A program made the translations under genes and the position numbers. A stretch of 64,000 nucleotides of DNA, from contig CM053142.1 in NCBI GenBank assembly GCA_028571685.1, forward strand, positions 130,564,796-130,628,795, given 5' to 3'. The notes below the pieces were generated by a model. It ran no database searches. It saw only the letters and a list, made by a program, of their open reading frames with translations, and was not told the DNA's origin. Positions 1-12,039 of this stretch are shown here, piece after piece; position 1 is the stretch's first letter, and the number at the start of each line of letters is the position of its first letter. The DNA is from Heterohyrax brucei (lineage: Eukaryota; Chordata; Mammalia; Hyracoidea; Procaviidae).

Positions 1-1068
1 GTGTTCAGATCTGCAACTAATCTGGACACCAATCTTTGACGAAGAGAAAGTAATTTTATTGCAACGTGCAGAGCTCCCCAAGCTATGGAGAAGCAGGGCC
101 TACACATGATTTGGACAGAAGGATGGCAGTTCACAGATGTACTGGGGAGGGAAAATTCTAGAAAGCAGCCAGAAACAGGAGGTGATATGGGTCTTGTGGA
201 CCTCTCACTTTGCAGTAGGGTCTGGGTGATGATTTTTCTTCCAGTTCATTCCACCTTTTGATTCATTCATGGTCACAGCTAGACTTTCTGTGCGGGTGGG
301 GTGGGCCAAACCTGACTTGGCCTAGTTTAAGGACTAATGGAAATTAACTGGCATTCACAGGGACAAGGTACACCTTTATTCTTGTAGTTTTACTACTTCT
401 GTATGCTAATGGTCTCTCAATCTCTGTTACCAGCAGAGATCTCTCTCTGGAGCTTCTCACCCACAGATCCTGTCGCTGCATGAACACCAGTTGGAAGCCA
501 CCTTGTTTACGTCTCTCTGTCTAGGTGAATTAGAAACAAACACGAGCCACCAGGCAGGAGGGAAGAGAGGTGTCAACAATTTTCATTCTAAGGACCGTGG
601 TAGGAAGGCAGAAAGTTCAACTACATTTCAAGAACCAGAATCAAGACTTGGAAAAAGAGAGGGACTCAGGCTACTGCTCTCTCAAGTGTGCTCTCTCTTT
701 GATAATTTCTCTTCTCCTTCCTTCAGTGCACATTTGCTCTATTCTGTCTCTTTCTCCATCTTTCTCTGTTCCAGCCTCCCCACAGGACAAAGGCTTGCCA
801 CCTCCCAGAGCTGGAGTTTTTGCTTGTCCTCTGGTTCTAGCCATAGACATGGACTTGGCTGTCTTGGAATAACAAATTAGAATTCTCAATAGGAATTGCT
901 TGACCCATCTGGATTGCCTTTTGTCAGCCTTGCAGAAGTTGTACACCCTGCTAAGGGCTTTGTAACACAGAAACACCAGAAAGCACATTTCCTGAATCTT
1001 CTCTGTATATTTCCAGATTTCTGTTGTTAGTTGCCATCAACCCACAGGACCTGTGCATAACAGAAGGA
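1..1068. other. No feature recognised
   Basis: Unique-looking sequence. Overlapping frames on both strands at 490-990 lack recognisable motifs and read as chance frames. Confidence 0.5.
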
Positions 1069-1071
1069 AAC

Positions 1072-1245
1072 AATGTCAGTCTTGTACTGTTTTCATAATC
1101 ACTGGTATGTCTCAGTCCGTTGCTATAGCCATTCTGTCAGTCCATCTCATTAAGAATTCCCCTGACATTCAATGGCCCTCCACTTCACCAAACATGATCT
1201 CCTTCTCCAGCAGTTGGTCCCTCCTGATGATGCATCCAAAATAAA
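1072..1245 (-). mobile_element. RTE LINE fragment
   Basis: Antisense RTE 3' region. CAGTCCATCTCATTAAGAAT and CATGATCTCCTTCTCCAG match the corresponding parts of the copy at 13.1-13.4 kb. Confidence 0.75.
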
Positions 1246-1705
1246 ACTGGGGTTGGTACTAGCACCCATTTCAGATTTATTGTGAAAGGTGGCTATGAAA
1301 CATCTGGAATTCTGCCTGGCTTTGAGTGAACTAAGATGTGGTTGTTATTGTTGATGCTGATGATCCTCATCATTACTATTGGCACTTGCCAGCACTTGGT
1401 CGCTTCAATCTGTAAAGCTACACCTTGAGAAATTGTCACCAGGTACGAAGATAGGAATAGATAGTAGAGAGTTAGATTTACCTACGACTGGAGTTTTGCC
1501 AGGACAGGGTGGTGAGGGAAGAAAAGGGATAATGGCAGACCATTAAAGTAGGCTGGATACTGAGGAAAGTGAAGTGTAAAGAGGGTAAGTGGTGGTGAAA
1601 AGATGTTAGGATTAAAGAACTGTTGGTGGGATTGAATGATTGCTGGAGTTGGCTGCCAGAGGAGATGAGCTGAGAAGCTGTACAGTTGGATTCCTGAAGC
1701 TGAGA

Positions 1706-1868
1706 TAAAACTGAACCCACTGCCACTGAGTTGATTCTGACTCATAGTGACCCCACAAGACAGAGTATAACTACCCCATAGAGTTTCCAAGGAGCACCCA
1801 GCAGGTTTGAACTGCTTACCTTTCAGTTAGCAGACACAGTACTTAACCACTACACCACCAGGGTTTCC
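1706..1868 (-). mobile_element. AfroSINE
   Basis: Near full length. The family consists of a tRNA-like head (AACCCTGGTGGCATAGTGG, then a B-box-like GGTCnGCAGTTCnAATCC), a middle CTCCTTGGAAACTCTATGGG and a tail GTCACTATGAGTCGGAATC-type that resembles RTE 3' ends. Seen here in antisense, from CACTGCCACTGAGTTGATTC to CACCACCAGGGTTTCC. Confidence 0.9.
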
Positions 1869-1869
1869 A

Positions 1870-3787
1870 AAATTGAAATACTGAAGGGGAATAGGAACTG
1901 TCAGTGTATAACACAAGGTTTAGGATCTGGCCACAACAATAGCTGGTTAATGTGGGATAAAAGGCAAGATCTAGGGGAAAGAGAGACAATGGGATTAAAA
2001 GACCAGAATGTTGAAAGACCATCTGTGTGGATACTGAAGTTTGTAATAAGTGTGACGTCAGAGTGAACCACTATGTTAAAATCTTTCTGGAATGAGGAAT
2101 GACTGAGGGATCAATAGATGACTTCTATAGGCAGTCTAAAGGGTGATATAGTCTAATGGGCAATTTAAAGCTGGAAAAAGCTATAGAGTTTTAGGAAAAA
2201 GAGGAGAATGTTGTGGTGCAGAGTTGTGATGAGACATAAGAAAGACACTGAAACTGTCTTCACCTACAAGCTGAGGTATGCAAAAGGAAAGGGAGAGAAA
2301 GCAGCCAGACCTTGGGAGAGCTGCAGGGGACTCAGGTCATTAGGACAGGTTAGTCAGTTATGCAAGAGGTGAAGGGAATATTCAGCAAAAGTGTTAAAGA
2401 TGTAAGAATTTTTCTGGTGACTGACAATAAGTTCCAAGCTTTAACAAGAGGATTTCAGCAGTTGAGAAGGTGGTAGTTGGGGTCAGAAAAAAGGAAATGA
2501 GGAGTCAGATGGAAACGAAAATCTGGGGATTAGGGGGACCCGAGTGTCCTAGGCTTCGGATGGAACCTGCCTTAAGCAGGAATAAAGAAAATGGCAGTAC
2601 TGTCCCTTGTGGTCTCCAAGCCAAGAATGGTGAGGAAGCTGTGAATGTTAAAGATCCTGCCAGCAGCACCCGCTGCACTCTTGCCAATGACAACACGAAG
2701 ACTGAGGGAGGGGTGGTTTTATGTTTCAGAGAGAGAGGAGTTCCCCCAGGGGGGAAGGGGATATCCATGTCTGCATTAATACCTACTGATGGAGCCACAG
2801 GGGGAAGACTCCCTAAGAGAAACCAGAGCAGGACGGAAACACTGGAACGACTGAATGCAATTCCTGGTTCCAGCAGGAGATACAAGAGCTATGAGGGAGT
2901 TTAGGAGCCTTGGAATTGAGTGTTTCTGTTTCATTGAGGAGGAAGCTGAAGTTCAGAGGAGTATATAGACCTGCCCCAAATCGTACAACATGTTGTCAGC
3001 AGAGACCTGTGTAATGTGTCTTAGAATGTTTGTCTTCAACAGTAATTATCAAATAGGAAAATAATCAAGCATTTAAAGGAGAATCAATTTGTTATTTGGG
3101 AAACTCACTAACAGGAAGTAGATAAAATACATTTCTAAATGTTCGTCATATTCCACCTAATATTTCTATCAGGTAGCATTACAATCAGTTGCTACTTCAA
3201 TGGTGGCACTACTGGACCCTGGTTACAGAACAGTACAGTTTGATTTTCCTTTTGTATTAGTATTATAATCACCAATTATGGACTCTGTAGTGAAACGTCC
3301 TGTTATATATAAAATTTAAGTAATGTCTTTCAAGATTTACATTACAATGCTCTTAGGGAATATTCTTTAAAAAAAACTATTGATACATTAAAAATCCAAG
3401 TGAATTCTATGTCTGAAAGCTTTCTTTCAAGTGATCCTTAAAATAAAAAAAAAGAACTGCTGTACCACTGTAGAAATAGTTAGAGAGCCCATGTTACTTT
3501 TAAACATATTGCTTCAATGATGTTTGTGAAATTTTATGAAGCATTGGATACGTTTTGATTTTTTTTGAGGGCTCTCAACTAAATGTTACTATCTCTTAGG
3601 CCTTGTCTTACCTACTGTAGACTGCCTTAACTGCCCAGTTATGAGCATTTAGACTCTGAATTGATACTCTGAGACCCAAAATAGTTCTCAACATAATGTA
3701 ATCATTTTTAAAATCGTTTTTAGAAAGCTTAAATTGGTTCTATACCTAGGTCCACATTGAGTTGCTTTTAATTTCTTAATCAGATTA
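1870..3787. other. No feature recognised
   Basis: The 144-codon frame at 2470-2904 begins after ordinary sequence, has an equally open frame on the opposite strand and matches no family I know. An ancient repeat is more likely than a gene. Confidence 0.45.
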
Positions 3788-3938
3788 CCTGTTGCCATCA
3801 AGCAGACTTTGACTCACAGTGATGCTGTAGGGGAGTGTAACTGCCCCACTGAGTTTCCAAGGAGAGCCTGATGGAGTTGAACCACCACTTTTTGATTAGC
3901 AGCTGTAGTAGTTAACCACTATGCAACCAGGGTTTCCA
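3788..3938 (-). mobile_element. AfroSINE
   Basis: Complete but diverged, with a disturbed GCTGTAGGGGAGTGTAACTG middle segment. Confidence 0.85.
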
Positions 3939-5088
3939 GATTCCTCTTAGGAAAAAAAAAAGTATTTTAAAAGTATATTAGCAATTGGATCATTCAGTTT
4001 TGCTGCAACTCGCTCTTATCCATTGATTTGGAAACCCCATTCTCTACCAAGAATTGGCCCTCTGATGCGGCAGCAAGGTACCATTAACTATCATTTCCAC
4101 CGACAGCTGAAGCTGTGGTTTTGCATTCAGCACTTTTTTCCTTGAGTGGAGTATGAAACAAAGTTGTTACTAATGTAGTAACGTGAGTAATCAACCAAAT
4201 TTGTGGTTGCTCCTACTGTGAAAACTTTTCTTTCTCTGTAGGAAAGTGTCATTGGTCATTCCCAGGATATTACACATGAGTAGAAAAAAGTGAATACTGT
4301 TGGCTCTTACATATTTTGTCTAGGAAATAAAACTTAATTCTTCACTTGTGGTTAAGGGCAAGTTATTGTGGTGACACACATCGTTTTTTCGTTGGGAGAT
4401 GAGCTAAGCAGGAAGCAGTAGACTGAGAAGAGTCATCAGCGAATTTTACACTCATTCATTTTGTTTTAATAAATAAGAATAGCAAACATTAGTTTCTGAG
4501 TTCTTATTGGACTATCTTCTATTCACTTCAAAACAATGCTTGCCATATTAATGTTTTGTTTTCTTTAATGTCCTCTCCCCACCCCCTGCCTTGAAGACAA
4601 ATATAATAGATTTTCCCCCTCTCTATCAATGGCAGGCTGATTCTTCTTTTTCCCCATTGAGTTGGCATCTCAGATAGACAATGAGAACTAATTTCATTTC
4701 TATAATCAGGTTTCACTCTAAGGCCATCATAGGAGAACCTAGTAAAAATAAATTGGAATGGGGCTCAAGCCAGAGCATCACCTAAGTACATGGCTGCTTG
4801 TTAAAATGGTAGGTACAGTCTGAATAATCCACAGATTGGACAACTTTGAATCTTTCCTGAATCCACTCTTCCCTCCAGCTGTACCATCTTTTCCCTGTTC
4901 CAAATCACCATCATCTCTCATGTGGACTACTGCAAGAGTCTTATAATTAGTATTCCAAGCTTTCACCCCTACAAACAAGAATGAGATTCAGTAAGTATGT
5001 CCAGAATCCTCTGTGGTTGCCTGGTGTTTATGCCATGCAGATTGTAAAGTATCTTTATTATCACAATAGCCTGCACCCATTTTGCACA

Positions 5089-5556
5089 TGTATTATTTTC
5101 CTAAAACTTCAATAACAAAGTACTACAACTGGGTGATTTAATACAACAGAAAGTTATTCTGTCTTAATTTCAGACAGTAGAAGTCTGAAATCAAACTGCT
5201 GGCAGAACCGTGTTCTCTCTGAGATCCTGGGTAGAGGCCACCCCTGTCTCTTCTGGCTTCTTGTGATGGCTAGCGCATCTTGGTAGTCCCTGACATACAG
5301 ATGCAGCACTCCTATCTCTGCCTTCTTCATCATCACACGATTTTCTTCCTTTTGTGTTTTTCTCTCTGTGTGTCTCTTCTCCCCTTTTTATAAGGACACC
5401 AGTCACCTTGGATTATGAACTACCCTACTCCTCTATGACTTCATATTAAATAATTTCATCTATAAAGACCCTGTCTCCAAATAAGACCACATTCACAGGT
5501 AACAGGTGTTAGGACTCCAACATACATTTTGAGGGGACTCAGTTCAACCCATAACT
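5089..5556 (-). mobile_element. MLT1-like LTR
   Basis: In antisense it begins TGTATTATTTTCC, followed by ACAAAGTACTACAACTGGGT, AAGGACACCAGTCA and ACCCTGTCTCCAAATAAG, and ends near CAACCCATAAC. This is the order of the MLT1 (ERVL-MaLR) LTR consensus read backwards. It is heavily mutated and has no internal region. Confidence 0.8.
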
Positions 5557-5850
5557 CTACATAAGTTCACAAGAGTGTCATGAAATGTTCCTGTCAATAA
5601 CTCAAAACTGAATCTGGACTTGCCTTTCTACCTAACTACCGGTTTTCAGAAATTTTGAAACTAGAGGAACATGGTAAATGTCCCTAGAAAGATACAGGCA
5701 GCAAAATTCAGAAGGTGACAAATTCTATAGGACAGATGACAAATGTTAAAATGAACAAATAAATAAAAGGCAAGAATATGGGAACTGTCATAGACTAAAG
5801 TACATCAATTCGTTTGGAGGAGGAGTATTCTGATTCAAATAAACCAACTG

Positions 5851-6031
5851 TAAACCCTGGTGGCATAGTGGGTTATGTGCTATGTCTGCTAACTGAAGTC
5901 TGCTAACTGAAAGGTCAGCAGTTCAGATCCACCAGGTGCTCCTTGGAAACTCTATGGGGCAGTCCTACTCTGACCTATAGGGTCACTATGAGTCAGATCC
6001 AACTCAGCAGCACCAGGTTTGGTTTTTCGGT
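5851..6031 (+). mobile_element. AfroSINE with internal duplication
   Basis: Full length. GTCTGCTAACTGAA is repeated in tandem at 5884-5897 and 5898-5911 in the tRNA-like head, between the A-box and B-box positions. Confidence 0.9.
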
Positions 6032-6399
6032 TAAAGCAATTTATAAAATGTTCAATATGATAGTGTTAATAAGTTATTGTTAATTTTTATGTGAGACAGT
6101 GAGTTTAGTTGTAGAACTTTTTCAAAGAGGAGTCTATTCCCTAGAAATGCTGACATATTTATGTATAAAACTATGGCATTTGAAATTTTCTTTAAAATAA
6201 TCTGAGGTGGCAGAGTGAGAGCTATTGGTAACCCAAGATTTGAAAATATTGGGAGTTTTTTAAGTTGAATACTGGGAATACACAAGTTTTTTTTTTGTTT
6301 TTTAGCATTGTCTTTAGTTTTTGGTAAGTTTCAAAATTTTATAACAAAGAGCTGAAAATATTAATAGAAATGAAATCCTTCAAAGACACTTGCATACTC

Positions 6400-6930
6400 T
6401 CAAAATGAAACCCAAATTCCTCACGCTGTTCTAGGAGTCCTAGAGCTATTTCTTGCCTCCTTCGCCAACTCGGTCTTGTTCCGTTTTCCCTGCTTACTAC
6501 ACCCCTGTCACCCTGGTCCTTTTTCTGTTCTCTGAATACTCCAGGGTCTTCCTCACTTGAAAGCCTTCACATTTGCTGTTTGCCTGGCATGGTCTTTCTA
6601 CAGCAGCTAGCATGGCTGTCTCAGTTTTGATCGTGGAAGTTTGAACCATAATGTGAATGTCATTTCATCTCAGAAATCAGTCCTGAGCATCCTCTCTAAT
6701 ATAATCCTCAGAGTACTCACCCACTTCCTGCCAGTTACTGTTTATGGTATTACACTATTAATTTCCATTATAGTATTTATCATATTCTGATATTCTCTGT
6801 TTTGCTGCTGTTGTTACTTGTTTAATGCTTCTCCCCACACCCCATTAGAATGTAAACACCTCTAGAGCAGGATATTCCTTCTTTTCATAGTTATTCCCCA
6901 GTGTTAGAACAGTTCCTAGCACTCTGTACA
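6400..6930 (+). repeat. L2 LINE 3' end
   Basis: CTTGCCTCCTT, TTCACATTTGCTGTTTGCCT, AGAATGTAAACACCTCTAGA and CCTAGCACTCTGT follow the order of the L2 3' end. Old and diverged. Confidence 0.75.
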
Positions 6931-7114
6931 AATTGCATGGAGACATAGTCTGACCTCTTTGTCTAATTTCACAATGCAGGCAGAGAAACAAACAAGGTCA
7001 ACACCAGCCCAAGGCTATTAGATGCAGGTCAAACACACCTCTCTCCAATTCTTTCCACTGATTCTGACACCCGCTGTCCTTCCCACGGCATTCTCTACTT
7101 CTGTGCTGGGTTGA

Positions 7115-7770
7115 TAATTTGTTGCAACGGCCAGGCAGAACTCACAAAATGCTCACAATTAGGGGATTTCTTATGGGAGTAACAGGTTGTAACTCAGGAT
7201 CAGGATCAATAAGCTAAACTCCAGGATCAGGAGCAGGAAGCACGCTGGCAGTCTCCGCTCTTCAGTGCAGGACAGCTCTCTCCGTCTCCTCTCACGCAGG
7301 CAGGATTCTCTCTGCCCCCTACAGACAAGTTTTGGCCCTTAGCTCCAGCTGGAGACTAGCCTCTGCTCTGTTTAGGGAAGTATTATACAAAGGTAACTCC
7401 TGTGTCAGCGCCCAAAGGCACATGACTCCACCTGCAAGCCTCCCCCCAAAGGTACTCATTTCTGTGCGCAGTGTGTCAAGGTGCCCATGGTAGCCACCTA
7501 GCTGTGTCGGTTGGGAAGTCCACCCATCTGTTTGACGCCAGCCTTCTTTCTCTGCTGCTGTTTCTCTTTCTCTGCCCTTACTTCTCACCGTCCGGTGCCT
7601 TCTCTGGGTTCTAGCTCTCTGTCTCCGTCCCTGAGTCTAAGAGGTTCTCAACACAGACACTCCATGTCCAAAAGGACCACGGTCCAAAGAATGTCTTCCA
7701 TTCCTGCTCTTCTCTTTGTTTTCTTTTTTTTTGGTTTCTGGTTTGGGCCTCTCTCTCCCTGTCTCTCTCT
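7115..7770. other. Unclassified pyrimidine- and CpG-bearing block
   Basis: About 650 bases with more CpG and C/T than the flanks, ending in CTCTCTCTCTTTTTT. It does not resemble any gene I know. A degenerate LTR is possible. Confidence 0.3.
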
Positions 7771-8550
7771 CTTTTTTAAGTAAATTTTATTGTGATTGAA
7801 GCACAAGTAAACAATCCAACTTAATTTGCCATATAGTGTTTGTAACTCATACCACCATTCTACTCTATCTGCTGTCGCTTACTTTCCCCACCCCCCGTGA
7901 CAGCACACTTCCCCATTATCACCCAGAAATTCTCGTGCCCGTTTGGCTAAGACCTGTCCGCCCCTTGCCCTATCTTCCAGCCTCCAGCAACGAGCTTGTT
8001 GGCAGCCCCCATGCATTTATTCAAGCGCAAATATTTGTTCCGTGCCAGGATCACAGCAAGTCTGATACAGCACATCTCAGTCTTTGTCTGGGGAGCTGTC
8101 ATCACTGTTGGATGCAGTTTGAGCTGAAAGAGTTCAGAGGGCATCCAGACCGAAGCGCCATCGATTGTGGTCATTTGGTAGGATTCTAATTCTGCACGCT
8201 TATGTTTCTCCTTCCACGTCAGGGGCTGTGTGTTGTACACCCCAACTTGGCAGTCATTGGTGATGGCCAAATGGCTCTTATTTCTTGATGGTGGTGAGGT
8301 CCCCTTACACTTCGGGATGGTTTCCTGTAAGCCTAAAAGGATGGCAAAACTGACTAATCTCCTTGTTAGGGTCCCATATGCCTTATTTGCATGCCTCAAG
8401 GGTTTTATTCAGCTTCTTCGCATAGTCTGCAGGCTTCTAATGCACTTGGTGTGTCACAAACACCTTGTTTGCATAGCTACATCCAATCAGTATGTGGGAA
8501 TTATAGGACTAGGCATGCAACGGCGCTTGGCTGGCGTGACTAAAAAGGTC
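7771..8550 (-). mobile_element. Probable L1 3'-end-derived block
   Basis: A T-run is followed by TTTTATTGTGATTGAAGCAC and AAGTAAACAATCCAACTTAA, similar in pattern to the L1 3' end at 10366. The remainder is unfamiliar to me and contains long chance frames on both strands. Alternative: an LTR. Confidence 0.35.
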
Positions 8551-8891
8551 ATATTAGGTAATTCACTGAATCACATACTTAGTGAGCACTCAGTAAATAG
8601 ATATAGAAAAAACAAATGGCTTGTCATAAATGAATAAGGATCTAGGAAAGGGAACTGGTATCAGAGGTATTCAGTTAGCTAGTCAACAGGGCACAGCTTC
8701 GAACTAAAACCCTAGATAGTCAAAAGTAAAATATGACTAAGATTCTCTAGGTGGAAATAAGGCAGGAGAAAAGTCTCAGAATATTCAAAATGTTCCTCTC
8801 AGTTGGGCCAGAGATGATTGTTCTATAATAATATCCAAAATTTCCGGAGCGGTGAGATCATTGTGGGTTAGAGCGGAGCAGCTGTTACTGC

Positions 8892-9107
8892 TGTTGTTGC
8901 TAGGTGTATCAGTTGATTCTGACTCGCTGTGACCCCCATGTGGGTTTCCTGGGTTATAATCCTTAGCAGCCAAGTTCTTAACCACTGCACCACCAGGGCT
9001 GCAATCTTTACAGAAGCAAATGGCCTGGTCTTCTCACATGGGGCCACTGGATGAATTTGAACCTCCACTCTCTTGGTTAGCAGCCAAATGCATAATCATT
9101 GTATATG
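8892..9107 (-). mobile_element. AfroSINE long variant
   Basis: Begins TGTTGTTGCTAGGTG and contains ATCTTTACAGAAGCAAATGG, an extra middle module not found in the short AfroSINE. An additional AACCACTGCACCACCAGGGC stretch inside suggests partial duplication or insertion. Confidence 0.75.
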
Positions 9108-9327
9108 CTATCTAAACACATAAGCACCACCAGTTCAAAAGATGGTCCAAGATGCAAGGCACAAATGACCTGTATTACTTTTCTCTCTCTCCAACCCTTA
9201 TTCCTTCTTGAGGTGAATGAAATTTCCAGTCTCTAAGAAACTGAGACTCATGTAATTCGTGAACTACACAAGGTAAGTTGGTCTATCAGGAAAGGAATAA
9301 ACAGGGGAAAGTATCAACAAATTATCC

Positions 9328-9420
9328 TTGTTAGTTGCCATTTCCTTGGCTCCACCTCACAGTGACCTTATATAGAATAGAACAAAACACTGCCCAGTCC
9401 TGTGTCACACATTAGCATGG
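9328..9420 (-). mobile_element. RTE LINE terminal fragment
   Basis: Starts TTGTTAGTTGCCATTTCC and continues with ACACTGCCCAGTCCTGTGTC, the extreme 3' end of the RTE in antisense. Confidence 0.6.
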
Positions 9421-9907
9421 CAATAATTCATATTCTTTATAGCCCTACAAATACACAGGGAATGCAAACCACAACCAAAGTTTCCTGTTTATTGGCTCAG
9501 TTCCAAAACTGAGAACGCTTTCTTATCTAGGACCTAAATTTTGACACAGAATGATGACAGTCATGATCTTGATTAAAGAATAATTCATTGACTTGGCTCT
9601 TAGAATGCCTTTCCCAAAGTCGCAGGCTGGTGGGCAACTCTGGTACATTCATGGAAAATGAGCAATCTTAGCATGATTCACAGAGGATGCTGGCAGCAGG
9701 TAGTCCACAGTTAAAGCTAACACAGTTACTCCAACAGATTGGTTGTCTTAGGTCAACCACATCAGGTGATATGAGAGTGAGTAGATAAAACTCTGTAGCT
9801 CGGTGAAGTCTTTAAAGTAGGTTAGATTATATCTTCATTTCTTCCCTTTATCTCTATATTGATCCATACTCTTTTGCCATGTCTTGACCACTAGATTTAA
9901 AAAAAAA

Positions 9908-10064
9908 CAAAACTCAGTGCCCTCAAGTCAATTCCAACTGATAGCAACCCTATAGGACAGAGAGAACTGCCCCATAGTGTTTCCAAGGAGCATCTGGCAG
10001 ATTTGAACTGCAGCCTTTTTGGTTAGCAGCTGTAGTACTTAACCACTATGTAACCAGGGTTTCC
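9908..10064 (-). mobile_element. AfroSINE
   Basis: Full length, preceded by an A-run at 9900-9910 and ending AACCAGGGTTTCC. Confidence 0.9.
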
Positions 10065-10365
10065 TAAGCATTAGATTAGACAGAGTTTATTTTCCTGCTC
10101 CAGTGATGTTCGGATGGGCTGTGTGACTGACTTTGGCCAATGAATGTTAACAGACATCATGGAAACAAAGACTTAAAATATGCTTGCTTTATTTTGCTTG
10201 GTTTCTTGCACTTTTGCCATGAGAAGGACATGCTCTAGATGGCCACAGGTCACAGAATAAAAAAATGCATGGAGTACTTTAAGAAGTGGAACAGCAGCCT
10301 GAAGTAGAACATCCTCAGTTAACTCAGAGACCCATAAGCAAGACACTGTTATTTTTCATTTGTTT

Positions 10366-10780
10366 GTTTGGTTGGTTTTTTGTTTTCATTGTGCTTTAGC
10401 TGAAAGTTTACAGACAAAGTTAATTATTCATTCAAAAATTTATACACATACGGTGTTGCGACATTGCTTGCAGTCCTGCAATGTGACCATATGCTACCCT
10501 TTTCTATCCTGGGTGCTCTGTATCCATTCATCCAGTTCTAGTCCCTTCCTGCCTTCTTGTCTTGCTTTTAGGCCCAAGTTGCACATTTAGTCTCATATAC
10601 TTGATTGAACTAAGAAGCATATTCCCCATGTGTTGTTTGTTTTGTAGGCCTATCTGATCTTTGTCTCAAAAGGGATCTTTGGGACCACTTTCAGTTCTGA
10701 GCTAGCAGAGTGATGAGGGGGCATAGCCTCAGGGGTCCCTTCAGTCTCTGTGGGACACACTTTGAATAAGTCTTCTTTAA
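10366..10780 (-). mobile_element. L1 3' UTR fragment, older subfamily
   Basis: Starts at a T-rich run with CATTGTGCTTTAGCTGAAAG and TTTACAGACAAAGTTAATTA and continues with GTAGGCCTATCTGATCTTTG. I recognise this as the antisense 3' end of an afrotherian L1 subfamily different from the one at 45.8 kb. Confidence 0.6.
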
Positions 10781-10974
10781 ACCCAAAACCAGCTTATCTT
10801 ATTTAGTGAATTATGTGTGCTTTAAGCATTCTGTTCTTCTAAAGAATTATCCACAAGAGGTCAAGTTGACGACAGCAACTTGAAAGGCTGGATAGGAAAC
10901 TCAGGTAGACAGTGAGTTTATGGTAATAACAGTGGAATAACTGGAAAAGGTTAAAGAGAAACACAGGCTATCTT

Positions 10975-11493
10975 TGTTATCTAGTGCTGCTGTAACCGAA
11001 ATACCGTAAATGAATGGCTTTAACAAAAACAAATCTATTTCCACACAGTGAAGTAGGCTGGAAACCCAAATTCAAGGTGTCAGCTCCAAGGCGAGGCTTT
11101 CTGCCTCTTTTGGTTCTTCGGGAAGGTCCTTCTCATCCATCTTCCCCTGGATTAGGAGCTCCTACATGCGGGAATCCAACAGCTCTGCGCCCAGTGCTGC
11201 AGTCTCGGTGGTCCACCTGTCTCAGTGTGCGGTCCACCTGTCTCTCTGCTGTTTTCTCTTTCATGTCTCTAAAGAGATTGCCTCAAGGCACGCTTCACTC
11301 TTGTGGATTGAGTCCTGCCTCCTTACTGAAAGGGCCACTTATCTCACATCATTAACATCACACAGGTGGGATTTACAACACACGTGAAAATCACATCAGA
11401 TCACAAAACGGTGTACGATCATACAGTACTGGGAATCATGGACTACCCAACTTGCTACACATATTTTGGGGAGACACAATTCAATCCACGACA
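10975..11493 (-). mobile_element. MaLR-like LTR
   Basis: Antisense copy of about 519 bp starting TGTTATCTAGTGCTGCTG and ending GGGGAGACACAATTCAATCC-ACGACA, the complement of a TGTnnTGGATTGAATTGTG start. I saw no clear target duplication, so the edges are approximate. Confidence 0.65.
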
Positions 11494-11663
11494 GTGGCAC
11501 TACTTGAAGAATATAATCAGTGTCACTGAATTGTACATGTAGAAATGGTTGAAATGGTGTGTCTTTGGCTATGTATAACTTTCACTATTTTTTTTTCTTT
11601 TTTAAGGAGAGAAGTGTGTTCCACAAAGAGGGAACAGAGTGCACACATCCCTAGGGCTGATAT

Positions 11664-11829
11664 GGAAACCCTGTGGCATAGTAGATAAGTGCTGTGGCTG
11701 TTAATCAAAAGGTTGATGGATCAAGTCCACCAGGCACTCCTTAGAAACTCTATGGAGCAATTCTGTTCTGTCTTATAGGGTTGCTATGAGTTGGAATCAA
11801 CTCAACGGCAGTGGGCTTGGTTTGGGGCT
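11664..11829 (+). mobile_element. AfroSINE
   Basis: Full length, head GGAAACCCTGTGGCATAG, tail GAGTTGGAATCAACTCAACG. Followed within 20 bases by another copy in the same orientation. Confidence 0.9.
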
Positions 11830-11843
11830 TGGGTAGGGTGATA

Positions 11844-12004
11844 CGGAAACCATGGTAATGTAGTGGTTAAGTGCTACATCTGCTAACCAAAAGGTCAGCA
11901 GTTTGAATCCACCAAGTGCTCCTTGGACACTATGAGGAAGTTTTACTAGGACCTGTGGGGTCACTGTGACCCCACAGGTCACAGGGTTTGGTTTTTTGGT
12001 TTTA
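11844..12004 (+). mobile_element. AfroSINE with palindromic tail
   Basis: The head and middle are normal. The segment that should read GAGTCGGAATC is replaced by an inverted copy of the preceding 14 bases (palindrome at 11951-11979). Confidence 0.88.
11951..11979. repeat. Perfect 14-bp palindrome with 1-nt centre
   Basis: ACCTGTGGGGTCAC at 11951-11964 is followed, after one T, by its exact complement GTGACCCCACAGGT at 11966-11979. It lies inside an AfroSINE and is a mutation of the element, not a regulatory operator. Confidence 0.95.
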
Positions 12005-12039
12005 GGGCTGACACTTGTTTCCAAGGCATCATTATTATG

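Noticed and set aside
1706-1868. Possible tRNA gene signals (A- and B-box-like) here and in many other places
   Set aside because: They belong to AfroSINE heads. The sequences do not fold as complete tRNAs and are followed by SINE bodies.
2470-2904. 144-codon open frame
   Set aside because: No motif, open frame also on the other strand, and no gene context.
7836-8637. Frames of 117-150 codons on both strands
   Set aside because: Probably a repeat-derived block. No recognisable protein and both strands are equally open.
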